From NCBI RefSeq assembly GCF_022352055.1, contig NZ_JAKRWM010000002.1, forward strand, positions 186,001-250,000: 64,000 nucleotides of DNA, in the 5' to 3' direction. Source of the DNA: Cohnella mopanensis. Lineage in GTDB: Bacteria > Bacillota > Bacilli > Paenibacillales > Paenibacillaceae. Both the position numbers and the translations under genes were made by a program. Below are positions 36,209 through 44,554 of this stretch, piece by piece. The stretch's first letter is position 1. The number at the start of each line of letters is the position of its first letter. Below the pieces are notes generated by a model, which saw only the letters and a list, made by a program, of their open reading frames with translations, had not been told where the DNA came from and ran no database searches.

Positions 36209-37426
36209 ATGAATAACTCGAAATCTCACATTAGCCGAATCGTCGCAAGTCTAGTATTCGCATTGTTGTTAATGCTGTTAATGCCATCTAATCGCGTGGC
36301 TGAGGCTCATGCATACAGCGCAAGCTATACGACGCTTGAATTAACCCAATCGATAACGATGATGACTTTCGCAGTAGACGAATTGTCGGCGATCGAGCTT
36401 GCGGGAGGCGACTTGGATCGTAACGGGATGTATGATGAAGCGGAATTCGATGCGATCAAGGATCGGCTGGCGACCATATTTCAGGATCACTTAACGCTCG
36501 CAATAGGCGGGGAATCCCGTTCGTGGACGGAGCTACAGAGTCTGGTTCTCGAAAGGCGCGGGGGCGAATCGGAAGTCGTTCTGAAAGCTGTCTATCCACC
36601 GGTTGAAGATAATCTTTCGCTTTCCCTGATGGATACATTATATAAGAACGATAAGAAAACGAATTACGTGAATCTATTGACCGCTCATTATGGACCGCAG
36701 AAGAGCACTGCGGCTTTATCGGCGGATAATCGTACGTGGGCGATTGCGTTATCCGGCGAGGAATATTCCTCGTTGTACCCGGATTTGACGCAGCACTCGC
36801 TAACGGAGGGAGCAACTGACTCGGAAGAGTCGACGAAACGATCGGAGTCTTCCACTGGTGAGCATGCGACGCAAGTGACTTCCGGTTGGCTTTCATTTCT
36901 TAGATTAGGCATAAACCACATTCTGGGCGGGTACGATCATTTGCTTTTCCTATTTTCGTTATTAATCGCCAGGCAGACGTTCAAACAATATGCAGCGATG
37001 ATTACCGCGTTCACCGTAGCGCATAGCGTAACGCTTTCTTTAACCGTTATAGGCTGGATCAATATTTCTCCGTCGATCGTAGAACCGCTTATCGCCCTAA
37101 GCATCTGTTTCGTCGCGGTTGATAATATGATACGGCGGAGCGTGAGCTATCGTTGGGTCCTTACCTTCTTGTTCGGACTTATACATGGCATGGGTTTTGC
37201 GGATATTTTGAAGGGAATGGAGCTGCCCAGAAGCGAGCTCGCAGTAGATCTAATCAGCTTTAATGTAGGAATCGAGCTGGTGCAGCTTATTATCGTCGCG
37301 GTGCTCGTTCCGTTGCTCTATCGTCTTCATCGATATAAGTATTCTAGGCAAGCGGTTATTGCAGGCTCGGGCGTAGCGCTTCTAATGGGGGCAATATGGC
37401 TCATCCAACGAGTGGGTAGCCTGTGA
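36209..37426 (+). CDS. HupE/UreJ-type membrane protein with EF-hand-like loop
   Basis: A 405-residue protein with a signal-like N-terminal helix, an external domain of about 200 residues, then about six membrane helices. The membrane part has the HupE/UreJ_2 hallmarks GINHILGGYDHLLFLFSLL, AFTVAHSVTLSL and FGLIHGMGFA, with conserved His residues thought to pass metal ions. The external domain contains a 12-residue EF-hand-like loop (DLDRNGMYDEAE), which may bind Ca2+. It is the first gene of a four-gene run with two permease-like genes and a cupredoxin-like protein. The ion is unknown. Confidence 0.8.
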   Translation: MNNSKSHISRIVASLVFALLLMLLMPSNRVAEAHAYSASYTTLELTQSITMMTFAVDELSAIELAGGDLDRNGMYDEAEFDAIKDRLATIFQDHLTLAIGGESRSWTELQSLVLERRGGESEVVLKAVYPPVEDNLSLSLMDTLYKNDKKTNYVNLLTAHYGPQKSTAALSADNRTWAIALSGEEYSSLYPDLTQHSLTEGATDSEESTKRSESSTGEHATQVTSGWLSFLRLGINHILGGYDHLLFLFSLLIARQTFKQYAAMITAFTVAHSVTLSLTVIGWINISPSIVEPLIALSICFVAVDNMIRRSVSYRWVLTFLFGLIHGMGFADILKGMELPRSELAVDLISFNVGIELVQLIIVAVLVPLLYRLHRYKYSRQAVIAGSGVALLMGAIWLIQRVGSL

Positions 37427-37442
37427 CGGGAAGGGGATAGCC

Positions 37443-38456
37443 ATGTCCAACGTAATGACGACCCGCGACAAACCTCGGAAATCCTATACGAACCTATTCG
37501 CAATTGTTTGTTTGGCCTTTATTGCTGCTATGTACATTTTATCCAACTACGCTCCTGGAACGATACTGGATAGTCCGAATTTGCTCATTTTCAAAACGGT
37601 TTTTGTTAGCATTGTACTGGAGACGATGCCTTTTCTATGGATCGGAGTATTCACGTCCGCGCTGTTGCATGTGTTCGTGTCCGATCGGCTGATGAAAAGG
37701 ATGATTCCGAAAAACCCGATCTTAGGAATAATCGCCGCGAGCGTGCTAGGCATTATTTTTCCTCTGTGCGAATGCGGAATGGTTCCGGCTATTCGTAGGT
37801 TGATCAACAAAGGGATGCCGTTGTACGTTGCGATCACTTTTATTTTAGTAGGTCCGATTGTTAATCCTATCGTTTTCTGGTCTACGCTGACGGCATTTCG
37901 CGGGCGCCCAGAAATCGCATATGCACGAATGGGGTTGGCATTCGCCGTCGCACTCATAGTCGGCTTGATCATCTACCGATTCGTGCGCGCGAATCAGATG
38001 AGAGTCCAAGAACCGTCGCATTCCCACGAGCATGATCATCATCGGGACAATAAGCTTGTAACCGTTATGGGACATGCCATTAGCGAATTTTTCGACATGG
38101 GCAAGTTCATTATTTTCGGGGCATTCCTCGTAGGTTTGCTTCAAACATTCGTTTCTCAAGCCGATCTCGTTGCCTTGGGACAAGGTCAAGGCAGCGCGAA
38201 TGCCCTTATGATGGGCTTGGGGTTTATATTGTCACTCTGTTCAACTTCGGATGCGTTCGTCGCGCAATCTTTCGTTACGACGTTTACCCCAGGTTCGCTT
38301 GTTGCATTTATGGTTTTCGGCCCGATGCTGAACCTTAAGGGAGTACTAATGATGTCGGCGGTATTCAGAACGAAGTTCGTCATCATGCTCAGCGCTTTCG
38401 TCATTGTTTTAGTCTATGTAGGGACTTTAGCGCTGGATTATACCTTTCTGAAATGA
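37443..38456 (+). CDS. Permease (ArsP_1/DUF318 family, YcgR-like)
   Basis: A 337-residue membrane protein with about eight helices. It carries the family motif FPLCECGMVPAIRRLINKG with a CxC pair, a second loop LCSTSDAFVAQSF, and a cytoplasmic His-rich loop (HSHEHDHHRD) that could bind metal. In Bacillus subtilis the homologue YcgR is paired with YcgQ, as here with the next gene. The likely role is export or uptake of a metal or metalloid, but the substrate is inferred only. The gap to the HupE gene is 16 bp. Confidence 0.8.
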   Translation: MSNVMTTRDKPRKSYTNLFAIVCLAFIAAMYILSNYAPGTILDSPNLLIFKTVFVSIVLETMPFLWIGVFTSALLHVFVSDRLMKRMIPKNPILGIIAASVLGIIFPLCECGMVPAIRRLINKGMPLYVAITFILVGPIVNPIVFWSTLTAFRGRPEIAYARMGLAFAVALIVGLIIYRFVRANQMRVQEPSHSHEHDHHRDNKLVTVMGHAISEFFDMGKFIIFGAFLVGLLQTFVSQADLVALGQGQGSANALMMGLGFILSLCSTSDAFVAQSFVTTFTPGSLVAFMVFGPMLNLKGVLMMSAVFRTKFVIMLSAFVIVLVYVGTLALDYTFLK

Positions 38457-38469
38457 GGCGGGCTTAACG

Positions 38470-39381
38470 ATGGGCAGAAGAAATTCCGAATGGCTTCATA
38501 TTGCATTGAAGGCGGTTATTCTGACTGGATTTGCCGGCCTTATGATTTATTTATTGTTCTCGGGTGAAATGCTGCTGTACATTGCTCCCCATCTGATGAT
38601 CTATGCTTGGGTGGCTGCTGCGTTCCTTGTCGTGGCGACGGGTTTTCAATATTATATCGGATTCGTTTCTATGAAACGAACGGTTGTTGAGTGCGAGTGC
38701 GGACACGATCACGATCACGATCAAAGCGCATTGCCGGGTTCGGGTTGGAGAAGTTCGTTGGTCTATTTTGTCTTTATCCTCCCTCTCTTGTTAGGAGCTT
38801 TCTTGCCGAATTCCGCGCTTGCGGGTTCACTGGCGCAGAATAAAGGGATGAACCTCGGAGGGGCGGTATATAGCGGCAAAGCTTCGCAAGGGGATTTGGT
38901 CGAAGTCGACGGAGATCAGGATCCGGCTCTGAAAGAACGATTCAAGACGACCGTGTACAACCGTGATTATGCGAAATTAGGCATGTTGTTATTCGAGCAG
39001 GAATCGATTGAAATGACGGACGAGTGGTTTATCGAGAAGCTGCAAGCGTTAAATACGTTCGCTAACAATTTTCAAGATAAGAAATTGACGATTACCGGAT
39101 TCGTATACCGGGAAGAAGGGTTAACGGACGCTCAGTTCATTGTCGGCAGAATGGCCATGACCCATTGTATTGCGGATATTTCTCCCTATGGAATCATTGC
39201 CGAATCGCCGGACGCCCAGCAATATGCCGATGATTCTTGGATTACCGTTACAGGTACGATCGGGATTGCCGAATATCGCGGTCAGAAGGTCATCAAAATC
39301 AACATAGAAAGCGTAGCGCCAGCTTCGCCAGCGAAAATACCTTACGTCTATCCGGATTGGCATTTTGCAGATCGGCTTTAG
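38470..39381 (+). CDS. TIGR03943 / DUF1980 permease subunit (YcgQ-like)
   Basis: A 303-residue protein with three N-terminal membrane helices, a CECGHDHDHD metal-binding-like segment in the loop between them, and an external C-terminal domain (about 125-303) ending AKIPYVYPDWHF. The external part includes FVYREEGLTDAQFIVGRM and RMAMTHCIADISPYG, with the conserved Cys of the family. It is expected to act with the adjacent permease. Gap to the permease: 13 bp. Confidence 0.8.
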   Translation: MGRRNSEWLHIALKAVILTGFAGLMIYLLFSGEMLLYIAPHLMIYAWVAAAFLVVATGFQYYIGFVSMKRTVVECECGHDHDHDQSALPGSGWRSSLVYFVFILPLLLGAFLPNSALAGSLAQNKGMNLGGAVYSGKASQGDLVEVDGDQDPALKERFKTTVYNRDYAKLGMLLFEQESIEMTDEWFIEKLQALNTFANNFQDKKLTITGFVYREEGLTDAQFIVGRMAMTHCIADISPYGIIAESPDAQQYADDSWITVTGTIGIAEYRGQKVIKINIESVAPASPAKIPYVYPDWHFADRL

Positions 39382-39417
39382 CTTGATCGACTATATCGTA
39401 TGAAGGGGTGTCGTTCC

Positions 39418-40281
39418 ATGCTATTGAATATAAGTAGTCTCATCATGATTTTGCTTACCGGCGGGTATTCTTTATTCATGCTGGATAGGCGGAAAAATCT
39501 ACTATCGGATAAGTCAGGCAAATTTTATGTGACGTTAGTCACGGTATTGGTTGGCGCGGCTCAGGGGATCTTATTGGTGCAAACCTTGGAATACAGTCAG
39601 CTTAAGGCCATTACGATAGCTATTCCCGTCGTTGCGGCGTTTGGGTATTTTGCGGGAAAAAGATTTGGCATTCTCTTCTCGGTGCATGCCATACTATCCG
39701 GGAGCGTAAGCGCCTTTGCCGGTATCGTATTTGGCGTAAGGTTTTTCTCGACCAGTGATGTCGTGTTCGCAACGGACATCGTCTATGTCGTCCTTGTCTT
39801 CTTGCTGTTGCGTTCGATCGAATGGCAGTCGAATGCCGATCGAATTAACAAAATACAGAGCAAAAAAAGCGCTTTTCAACATGGCACGAAGTTCATCATC
39901 CTCTATGGAGTTGGAACGGCGGCAATTGCGGGCGCGATCTTGTTATGGGGGAACTCGGTATCGGTCGGTCAGATTGGTCACCCTTTGACGCAGCAAGCCC
40001 ACTACGATGAGGAAAATGATCTTCAAGTTGCGGTAATCGATATTAGCGCAGCGGGTTGTAGTCCTACCCTCACGGAGTTCGACGAAGGCGGCATGATAAA
40101 GGCGATCTTCCATGTCGCTTCCAATGCAAGCGATAATCTAATGCTCGTGTCTAGCGAATTAAATGTAGAGGCCTCGTTGAAACAGGGAGATAACGTCTTC
40201 TTGTTTAATGATCCGAAACCAGGAACTTATTCATTTAAGATAGGCGGAGAAAATACGGTGTGCACTTTCCATGTAGAATGA
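39418..40281 (+). CDS. Membrane protein with C-terminal cupredoxin-like domain
   Basis: A 287-residue protein. Residues 1-190 hold about six hydrophobic helices. Residues about 199-287 are an external beta domain (DLQVAVIDISAAGCSPT, then PKPGTYSFKIGGENTVCTFHVE in pieces) with the strand pattern of cupredoxins. Possible ligands are the two Cys (in AAGCSPT and TVCTFH) and the final His, but a complete type-1 copper site is not evident. The start is set by GAAGGGGTG upstream. It is the last gene of the metal-related run. Confidence 0.6.
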   Translation: MLLNISSLIMILLTGGYSLFMLDRRKNLLSDKSGKFYVTLVTVLVGAAQGILLVQTLEYSQLKAITIAIPVVAAFGYFAGKRFGILFSVHAILSGSVSAFAGIVFGVRFFSTSDVVFATDIVYVVLVFLLLRSIEWQSNADRINKIQSKKSAFQHGTKFIILYGVGTAAIAGAILLWGNSVSVGQIGHPLTQQAHYDEENDLQVAVIDISAAGCSPTLTEFDEGGMIKAIFHVASNASDNLMLVSSELNVEASLKQGDNVFLFNDPKPGTYSFKIGGENTVCTFHVE

Positions 40282-40346
40282 AACTCCAGTAAAAGCGGGG
40301 ATTGAAATGCTCCACGAACAATGGGCTGCCAAGGCGGTTAGCAGGG

Positions 40347-40375
40347 TTGACAATGGACATTTTATCATCTATATT
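40347..40375 (+). promoter_or_regulatory. Sigma-A promoter of the DAHP synthase gene
   Basis: A consensus TTGACA (40347) and TATATT (40370) have 17-nt spacing. The start is expected near 40382, giving a 64-nt leader. Confidence 0.75.
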
Positions 40376-40391
40376 TACTTTAGTGCTTAAA

Positions 40392-40423
40392 AGCGTATAA
40401 GCGTTGAAGCGTATACGCGTTAA
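40392..40423 (+). repeat. Tandem 16-bp repeat in the leader of the DAHP synthase gene
   Basis: AGCGTATAAGCGTTGA is followed at once by AGCGTATACGCGTTAA (14 of 16 identical). The second unit contains the perfect 10-bp palindrome GCGTATACGC. It lies about 10 nt after the predicted transcript start, a typical operator position. Confidence 0.55.
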
Positions 40424-40445
40424 ATCATTCAGGAGAGTGAATGTC

Positions 40446-41507
40446 ATGATCGTAATTACTTCCCCTCAAATTGCCGACGAGCGCATTGCGGAAATCGTCC
40501 GTTATATTGAACAATCCGGTGTCCAGACGCATGTGTCGCGCGGAACGGACCGCACCGTCATCGGAATTATCGGTAAAGCTGAGCCTACGCTAGCCGAACA
40601 TATTCGTTCGATGAAAGGCGTAGAGAACGTAATCAAGATTTCGAAATCGTATAAGCTCGCTAGCCGCGATTTCCATCCGGACGATACGATTATCGAAGTG
40701 AAAGGCGTTAAGATCGGCGGAGATAATCTGGTCGTCATGGGCGGACCATGCGCGGTAGAGACGCCAGAACAAATTGACGAGATCGCTCGGCTAGTGAAAT
40801 CGGCCGGCGGACAGGTATTGCGTGGAGGAGCGTTCAAGCCGCGCACGGGTCCATATAGCTTCCAAGGGATCGGAGTGGAAGGGCTGAAGTGGATGAAGGA
40901 AGCGGGAGACAAATATGGCCTGCTTACGATAACCGAAGTCATGGCTCCGGAGTTCGTGGACGTATGCGCGGAATATGCGGACATCATGCAGGTGGGTACG
41001 CGTAACATGCAGAACTTCGATCTGCTTCGTAAGCTTGGCACGATCAAAAACCCGGTATTGCTCAAGCGCGGTTTCAGCGCGACGTACGATGAGTGGTTAA
41101 ATGCGGCAGAGTACATTCTAGCCGGCGGTAATCCCAACGTAATGTTATGCGAACGTGGAATTCGTACGTTCGAAACGTACACGCGGAATACGTTCGATTT
41201 GACGGCCATTCCGGTTATCCAACAATTGTCGCATCTTCCGGTCATTGCGGATCCAAGCCATGCGACCGGGCGCCGCGAGCTGGTCGAGACGATGACCAAA
41301 GCTTCGTTGGCGGCTGGAGCGAACGGTCTTATTATCGAAATGCATACAGATCCGGATAACTCGGCGACCGGAGATGGCGTGCAATCTCTCTTCCCGGATC
41401 AATTCGCGAACTTGCTCAAGGAGTTGGAGCAGCTTGCGCCGCTTCTCGGCAAGAAATTCGATACGGAGAAAGCGCCTGCAGAAGCTTTCGCAACTTGGAT
41501 TAAATAA
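40446..41507 (+). CDS. aroF: 3-deoxy-7-phosphoheptulonate (DAHP) synthase, type I-beta
   Basis: A 353-residue enzyme for the first step of the shikimate pathway (PEP plus erythrose 4-phosphate). An N-terminal ferredoxin-like/ACT-type regulatory domain (residues 1-70, starting MIVITSPQIADERI) is followed by the catalytic barrel with VVMGGPCAVET, RGGAFKPRTGPYSFQG, LLKRGFSATYDEWL and ADPSHATGRR. The N-terminal extension is the one through which Tyr or Phe inhibit related enzymes. AGGAGAG precedes the ATG. Confidence 0.94.
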   Translation: MIVITSPQIADERIAEIVRYIEQSGVQTHVSRGTDRTVIGIIGKAEPTLAEHIRSMKGVENVIKISKSYKLASRDFHPDDTIIEVKGVKIGGDNLVVMGGPCAVETPEQIDEIARLVKSAGGQVLRGGAFKPRTGPYSFQGIGVEGLKWMKEAGDKYGLLTITEVMAPEFVDVCAEYADIMQVGTRNMQNFDLLRKLGTIKNPVLLKRGFSATYDEWLNAAEYILAGGNPNVMLCERGIRTFETYTRNTFDLTAIPVIQQLSHLPVIADPSHATGRRELVETMTKASLAAGANGLIIEMHTDPDNSATGDGVQSLFPDQFANLLKELEQLAPLLGKKFDTEKAPAEAFATWIK

Positions 41508-41519
41508 ACGATTCCTACC

Positions 41520-41569
41520 ATCACATCGTATGCTGAACGGGTTTCCGTCGGCTGCGATGTGATTTTTTT
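41520..41569 (+). terminator. Terminator of the DAHP synthase gene
   Basis: ATCACATCG and CGATGTGAT pair across a structured loop, followed by seven Ts. Confidence 0.85.
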
Positions 41570-41697
41570 GTTTCGTTCGGAATCTGGACGTTTTTTCCTT
41601 ATAGAAGCATATAGAAGTACAATCGGCGATCCCGTTTGAATCTAGGATCTCTATAGAGGGGAATGAATAATCCATGTCAGGTTTTACAGGGGATTTA

Positions 41698-41713
41698 ACG
41701 AAAGCGCATACAA
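41698..41713 (+). promoter_or_regulatory. Possible catabolite-responsive element (cre)
   Basis: ACGAAAGCGCATACAA differs at one constrained position from the CcpA cre consensus (WTGNAANCGNWNNCAW). It lies about 185 bp before the glnA promoter in a 386-bp gap that otherwise shows no gene. Confidence 0.3.
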
Positions 41714-41801
41714 TTTTATAAGGGGATTATGCCCTGTCCGTACGGGATGGGAGATATTGCGAGGAAAAGATCAGGTAATATTTATGAAATTTTGTTGAAG
41801 T

Positions 41802-41818
41802 TGTGAGCAATGCTGACA
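41802..41818 (+). promoter_or_regulatory. TnrA/GlnR-like dyad upstream of glnA
   Basis: TGTGAGCAATGCTGACA keeps the TGT...ACA ends of the TnrA/GlnR consensus with two mismatches inside, and is part of a wider dyad, GTTGTG (41800) with CACAAC (41817). It is about 72 bp before the predicted glnA start. Confidence 0.45.
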
Positions 41819-41846
41819 CAACCACAAAAAATACCTTACATAAGTA

Positions 41847-41875
41847 TTGACGCTCAAATAGGAGAGTTTTATAAT
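41847..41875 (+). promoter_or_regulatory. Sigma-A promoter of glnA
   Basis: TTGACG and a perfect TATAAT are 17 nt apart. The predicted leader is about 74 nt. Confidence 0.8.
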
Positions 41876-41955
41876 AACTTCATAAGTTCAGTGAAAACTT
41901 GAACAATAGATCGGTTTCACACACTTAATGTTCGGAAATGGGGAGGAAATTCAAA

Positions 41956-43380
41956 ATGTCAGTACAACAAGTTTTGGATTTGATCAAGGAAAAAAACATC
42001 GAGTTCGTTGATTTCCGTTTTATCGACCTTGCAGGTCGCGCTCATCACATTACTTTGCCAGCTACCGAAGTCGATGCGGAAACGTTCGTTAACGGGGTAG
42101 CATTCGACGGTTCCTCCATCACGGGTTTCCGTGGTATCGAAGAATCCGATATGGTTATGATGCCAGACACGAATACAGCATATGTGGATCCTTTCACAGC
42201 GCATTCGACATTAATCATCGTTTCTAACATCCATACGCCTGATGGCGCACGTTACGAGCGTGATCCTCGCTCTATCGCGCACAAGGCTGAAGAATATTTG
42301 CAAACAACAGGAGTAGGTACGACTGCATTCTTCGCTCCTGAATCCGAATTTTTCATCTTTGACGACGTTCGCTACGAATCCACGATGAATTCTTCTTCCT
42401 TCTATGTAGATTCCGAAGAAGCGGCTTGGAACACGAACCGTAAAGAAGAAGGCGGAAACCTTGGTTTCAAAATCGGTGTTAAAGGCGGCTACGTTCCGGT
42501 TGCTCCTGTCGATTCCCAACAAGATATCCGTAGCGAAATGGTTCGCCAGATGCAAGAAGCAGGCCTTCGCATCGAGCGCCATCACCACGAGGTAGCTACT
42601 GCGGGCCAAGCGGAAATCAACTTCCGTTTCGATACGTTGACGACTACTGCTGATAACTTGATGAAATACAAATATATCGTGCATAACGTTGCTCGCCAAT
42701 ACGGCAAAGTTGCGACATTCATGCCAAAACCTCTGTTCGGCGATAATGGTAGCGGGATGCACGTTCACTCGTCCATTTTCAACGGCAGCGAGCCTTTGTT
42801 CTACGAAAAAGGCGCTTATGCTAACCTGAGCGAAATGGCGTTGCACTACATCGGCGGTATTCTCCACCATGCTCCTGCTTTGATCGCGATCACGAACCCG
42901 TCCACGAACTCGTTCAAACGTCTGGTTCCTGGTTACGAAGCACCGGTTAACTTGGTTTATTCCAAAGGCAACCGTTCCGCAGCGGTTCGTATCCCTGTTG
43001 CAGCGGTTACACCTAAAGGCTGCCGCATCGAGTTCCGTACGCCGGATTCCACGGCTAACCCATATCTTGCATTCGCAGCTATGCTGATGGCAGGTTTGGA
43101 CGGAATCAAACGCAAAATAGATCCATCCGCTCTTGGTTATGGACCTTTCGACACGAACATCTACGAGCTTTCCGATGAGCAGAAGAAAGAAATTCGCAGC
43201 GTTCCGGGTACATTGGACGAAGCGCTTGACGCTCTGGAAGCTGATTGCGAGTTCTTGACTGAAGGCGGCGTATTCACGAAAGAGTTCATCGAGAACTATG
43301 TAAACGTGAAACGCGCGGAAGCAAAAGCAGTCGCGATCCGCATTCATCCGCATGAATACGGCCTCTACTTCGATTGCTAA
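41956..43380 (+). CDS. glnA: Glutamine synthetase, GSI-beta type
   Basis: A 474-residue type I glutamine synthetase that makes glutamine from glutamate, ammonia and ATP. Landmarks: VAFDGSSITGFRGIEESDM, FFAPESEFFIFDDVRY, GGYVPVAPVDSQQDIR, FGDNGSGMHVHSS, NPSTNSFKRLVPGYEAPV and NRSAAVRIP. Its length and the close fit to Escherichia coli GlnA, including a Tyr (Y403, TNIYELSDEQ) where E. coli is adenylylated, place it in GSI-beta, unlike the 444-residue GSI-alpha linked to glnR in bacilli. A GGGAGGAAA site precedes the ATG. It has its own promoter and terminator. Confidence 0.96.
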   Translation: MSVQQVLDLIKEKNIEFVDFRFIDLAGRAHHITLPATEVDAETFVNGVAFDGSSITGFRGIEESDMVMMPDTNTAYVDPFTAHSTLIIVSNIHTPDGARYERDPRSIAHKAEEYLQTTGVGTTAFFAPESEFFIFDDVRYESTMNSSSFYVDSEEAAWNTNRKEEGGNLGFKIGVKGGYVPVAPVDSQQDIRSEMVRQMQEAGLRIERHHHEVATAGQAEINFRFDTLTTTADNLMKYKYIVHNVARQYGKVATFMPKPLFGDNGSGMHVHSSIFNGSEPLFYEKGAYANLSEMALHYIGGILHHAPALIAITNPSTNSFKRLVPGYEAPVNLVYSKGNRSAAVRIPVAAVTPKGCRIEFRTPDSTANPYLAFAAMLMAGLDGIKRKIDPSALGYGPFDTNIYELSDEQKKEIRSVPGTLDEALDALEADCEFLTEGGVFTKEFIENYVNVKRAEAKAVAIRIHPHEYGLYFDC

Positions 43381-43405
43381 TCGATTGACGAAATCATCAA
43401 CTACA

Positions 43406-43446
43406 AACAGCCTTTCATCCTTCTGGATGGAGGGCTGTTTTTTTGC
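43406..43446 (+). terminator. Terminator of glnA
   Basis: AACAGCC...CATCC and GGATG...GGCTGTT arms around TTCT, followed by seven Ts. Confidence 0.88.
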
Positions 43447-43500
43447 GTTTATCAACGAAAGTCATTTGATAAGTATCATTTTTAGTTGATGAGGCAAATT

Positions 43501-43516
43501 TTAATAGCGCTTACAA
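43501..43516 (+). promoter_or_regulatory. Possible cre site before the sugar ABC transporter operon
   Basis: TTAATAGCGCTTACAA has the core GCGCTTACA often seen before sugar-transport operons in this group and two mismatches to the cre consensus. It is about 48 bp before the first ribosome binding site. Confidence 0.35.
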
Positions 43517-43563
43517 CCTTATAAAATAAGGGATATGAAGGATTGGCAGCAGGAGGGGTGGGT

Positions 43564-44520
43564 ATGGCTCAGCTAACGCTGAACAAAGATGTCGTACGGA
43601 AAAAAAAGACGAAAAACACATTAGTCCGGTTCCTCAAGCAATGGGATATTCAACTGATGGTGATACCGGCGCTGCTCGTAATTTTCGTCTTCAGTTACAT
43701 TCCGATGTACGGGGTTCTGACGGCATTTAAGAATTACAACATTATTAAAGGGTTTATGGATAGTCCTTGGGTTGGATTTAAGTATTTCGAGCAGTTCTTT
43801 CATAGTCCCGATTTCTCAAGGGTTATGCGCAACACGGTGATCGTGAGCCTGTTGAAGTTTTGTATCGGTTTTCCGGCTCCCATCTTGCTGGCGCTTATGT
43901 TGAACGAAGTGAAAAATATGTTTTTCAAAAGATTGGTCCAAACCGTCAGTTATCTTCCTTATTTCTTATCTTGGGTTATCGTTGCGGGCTTTTTTGGCTC
44001 GATGCTGGCTACGGATAATGGCAGTATTAATATTGCGCTCGAGAAGGCGAATCTGATCGAAGATCCGATCAACTTTCTCTCCATTCCGGAATATTTCTGG
44101 ACAATCCTAATTACTGCGAACGTGTGGAAAGACATCGGTTTCGCCTCCATCGTCTACCTTGCGGCGATTGCCGGCGTTGATCCCCATATGTACGAAGCAG
44201 CCGAGATGGATGGAGCAAGCAAGTTTAAGCAGATGTTCCTGATCACATTACCTTCCATCATGCCGGTCGTTATCATTTTCATGATTTTGGCTATGGGAAA
44301 TCTATTAAATGCAGGTTTCGAAGATATTTTGCTTCTGGGCGCCAATCCGCTATTGAGAGAAGTTACGGACGTATTGGATACGTACGTGTACCGAACGGGT
44401 ATCCAGAACGGACGATACGCTTATGCGACGGCAATCGGATTATTCAAAGCCGTCATAAGCGTTGGAATGTTAATTATGGCTAACTACTTGGGTCGTCGAT
44501 CGGGAAACAGCTTATGGTAA
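43564..44520 (+). CDS. Sugar ABC transporter permease (LplB family)
   Basis: A 318-residue permease with six membrane helices. The EAA loop reads YEAAEMDGASKFKQMFLITLP, typical of the LplB branch of carbohydrate permeases that work with YtcP partners and lipoproteins of family 1. The start MAQLTLNKD has GGAGGGG upstream. It is the first of three transporter genes. No ATPase gene is present, so a shared MsmX-like ATPase probably energises it. Oligosaccharide is the usual substrate class, but the exact sugar is unknown. Confidence 0.92.
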   Translation: MAQLTLNKDVVRKKKTKNTLVRFLKQWDIQLMVIPALLVIFVFSYIPMYGVLTAFKNYNIIKGFMDSPWVGFKYFEQFFHSPDFSRVMRNTVIVSLLKFCIGFPAPILLALMLNEVKNMFFKRLVQTVSYLPYFLSWVIVAGFFGSMLATDNGSINIALEKANLIEDPINFLSIPEYFWTILITANVWKDIGFASIVYLAAIAGVDPHMYEAAEMDGASKFKQMFLITLPSIMPVVIIFMILAMGNLLNAGFEDILLLGANPLLREVTDVLDTYVYRTGIQNGRYAYATAIGLFKAVISVGMLIMANYLGRRSGNSLW

Positions 44521-44554
44521 AGTGCCAAATTTGCGGAAGGAAGCGTGGACATCC

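Noticed and set aside
42211-43455. A 414-codon open frame on the strand opposite glnA
   Set aside because: It lies completely over a highly conserved glutamine synthetase gene, has no ribosome binding site and its composition (Arg, Phe, Val, Cys rich) is that of an antisense shadow.
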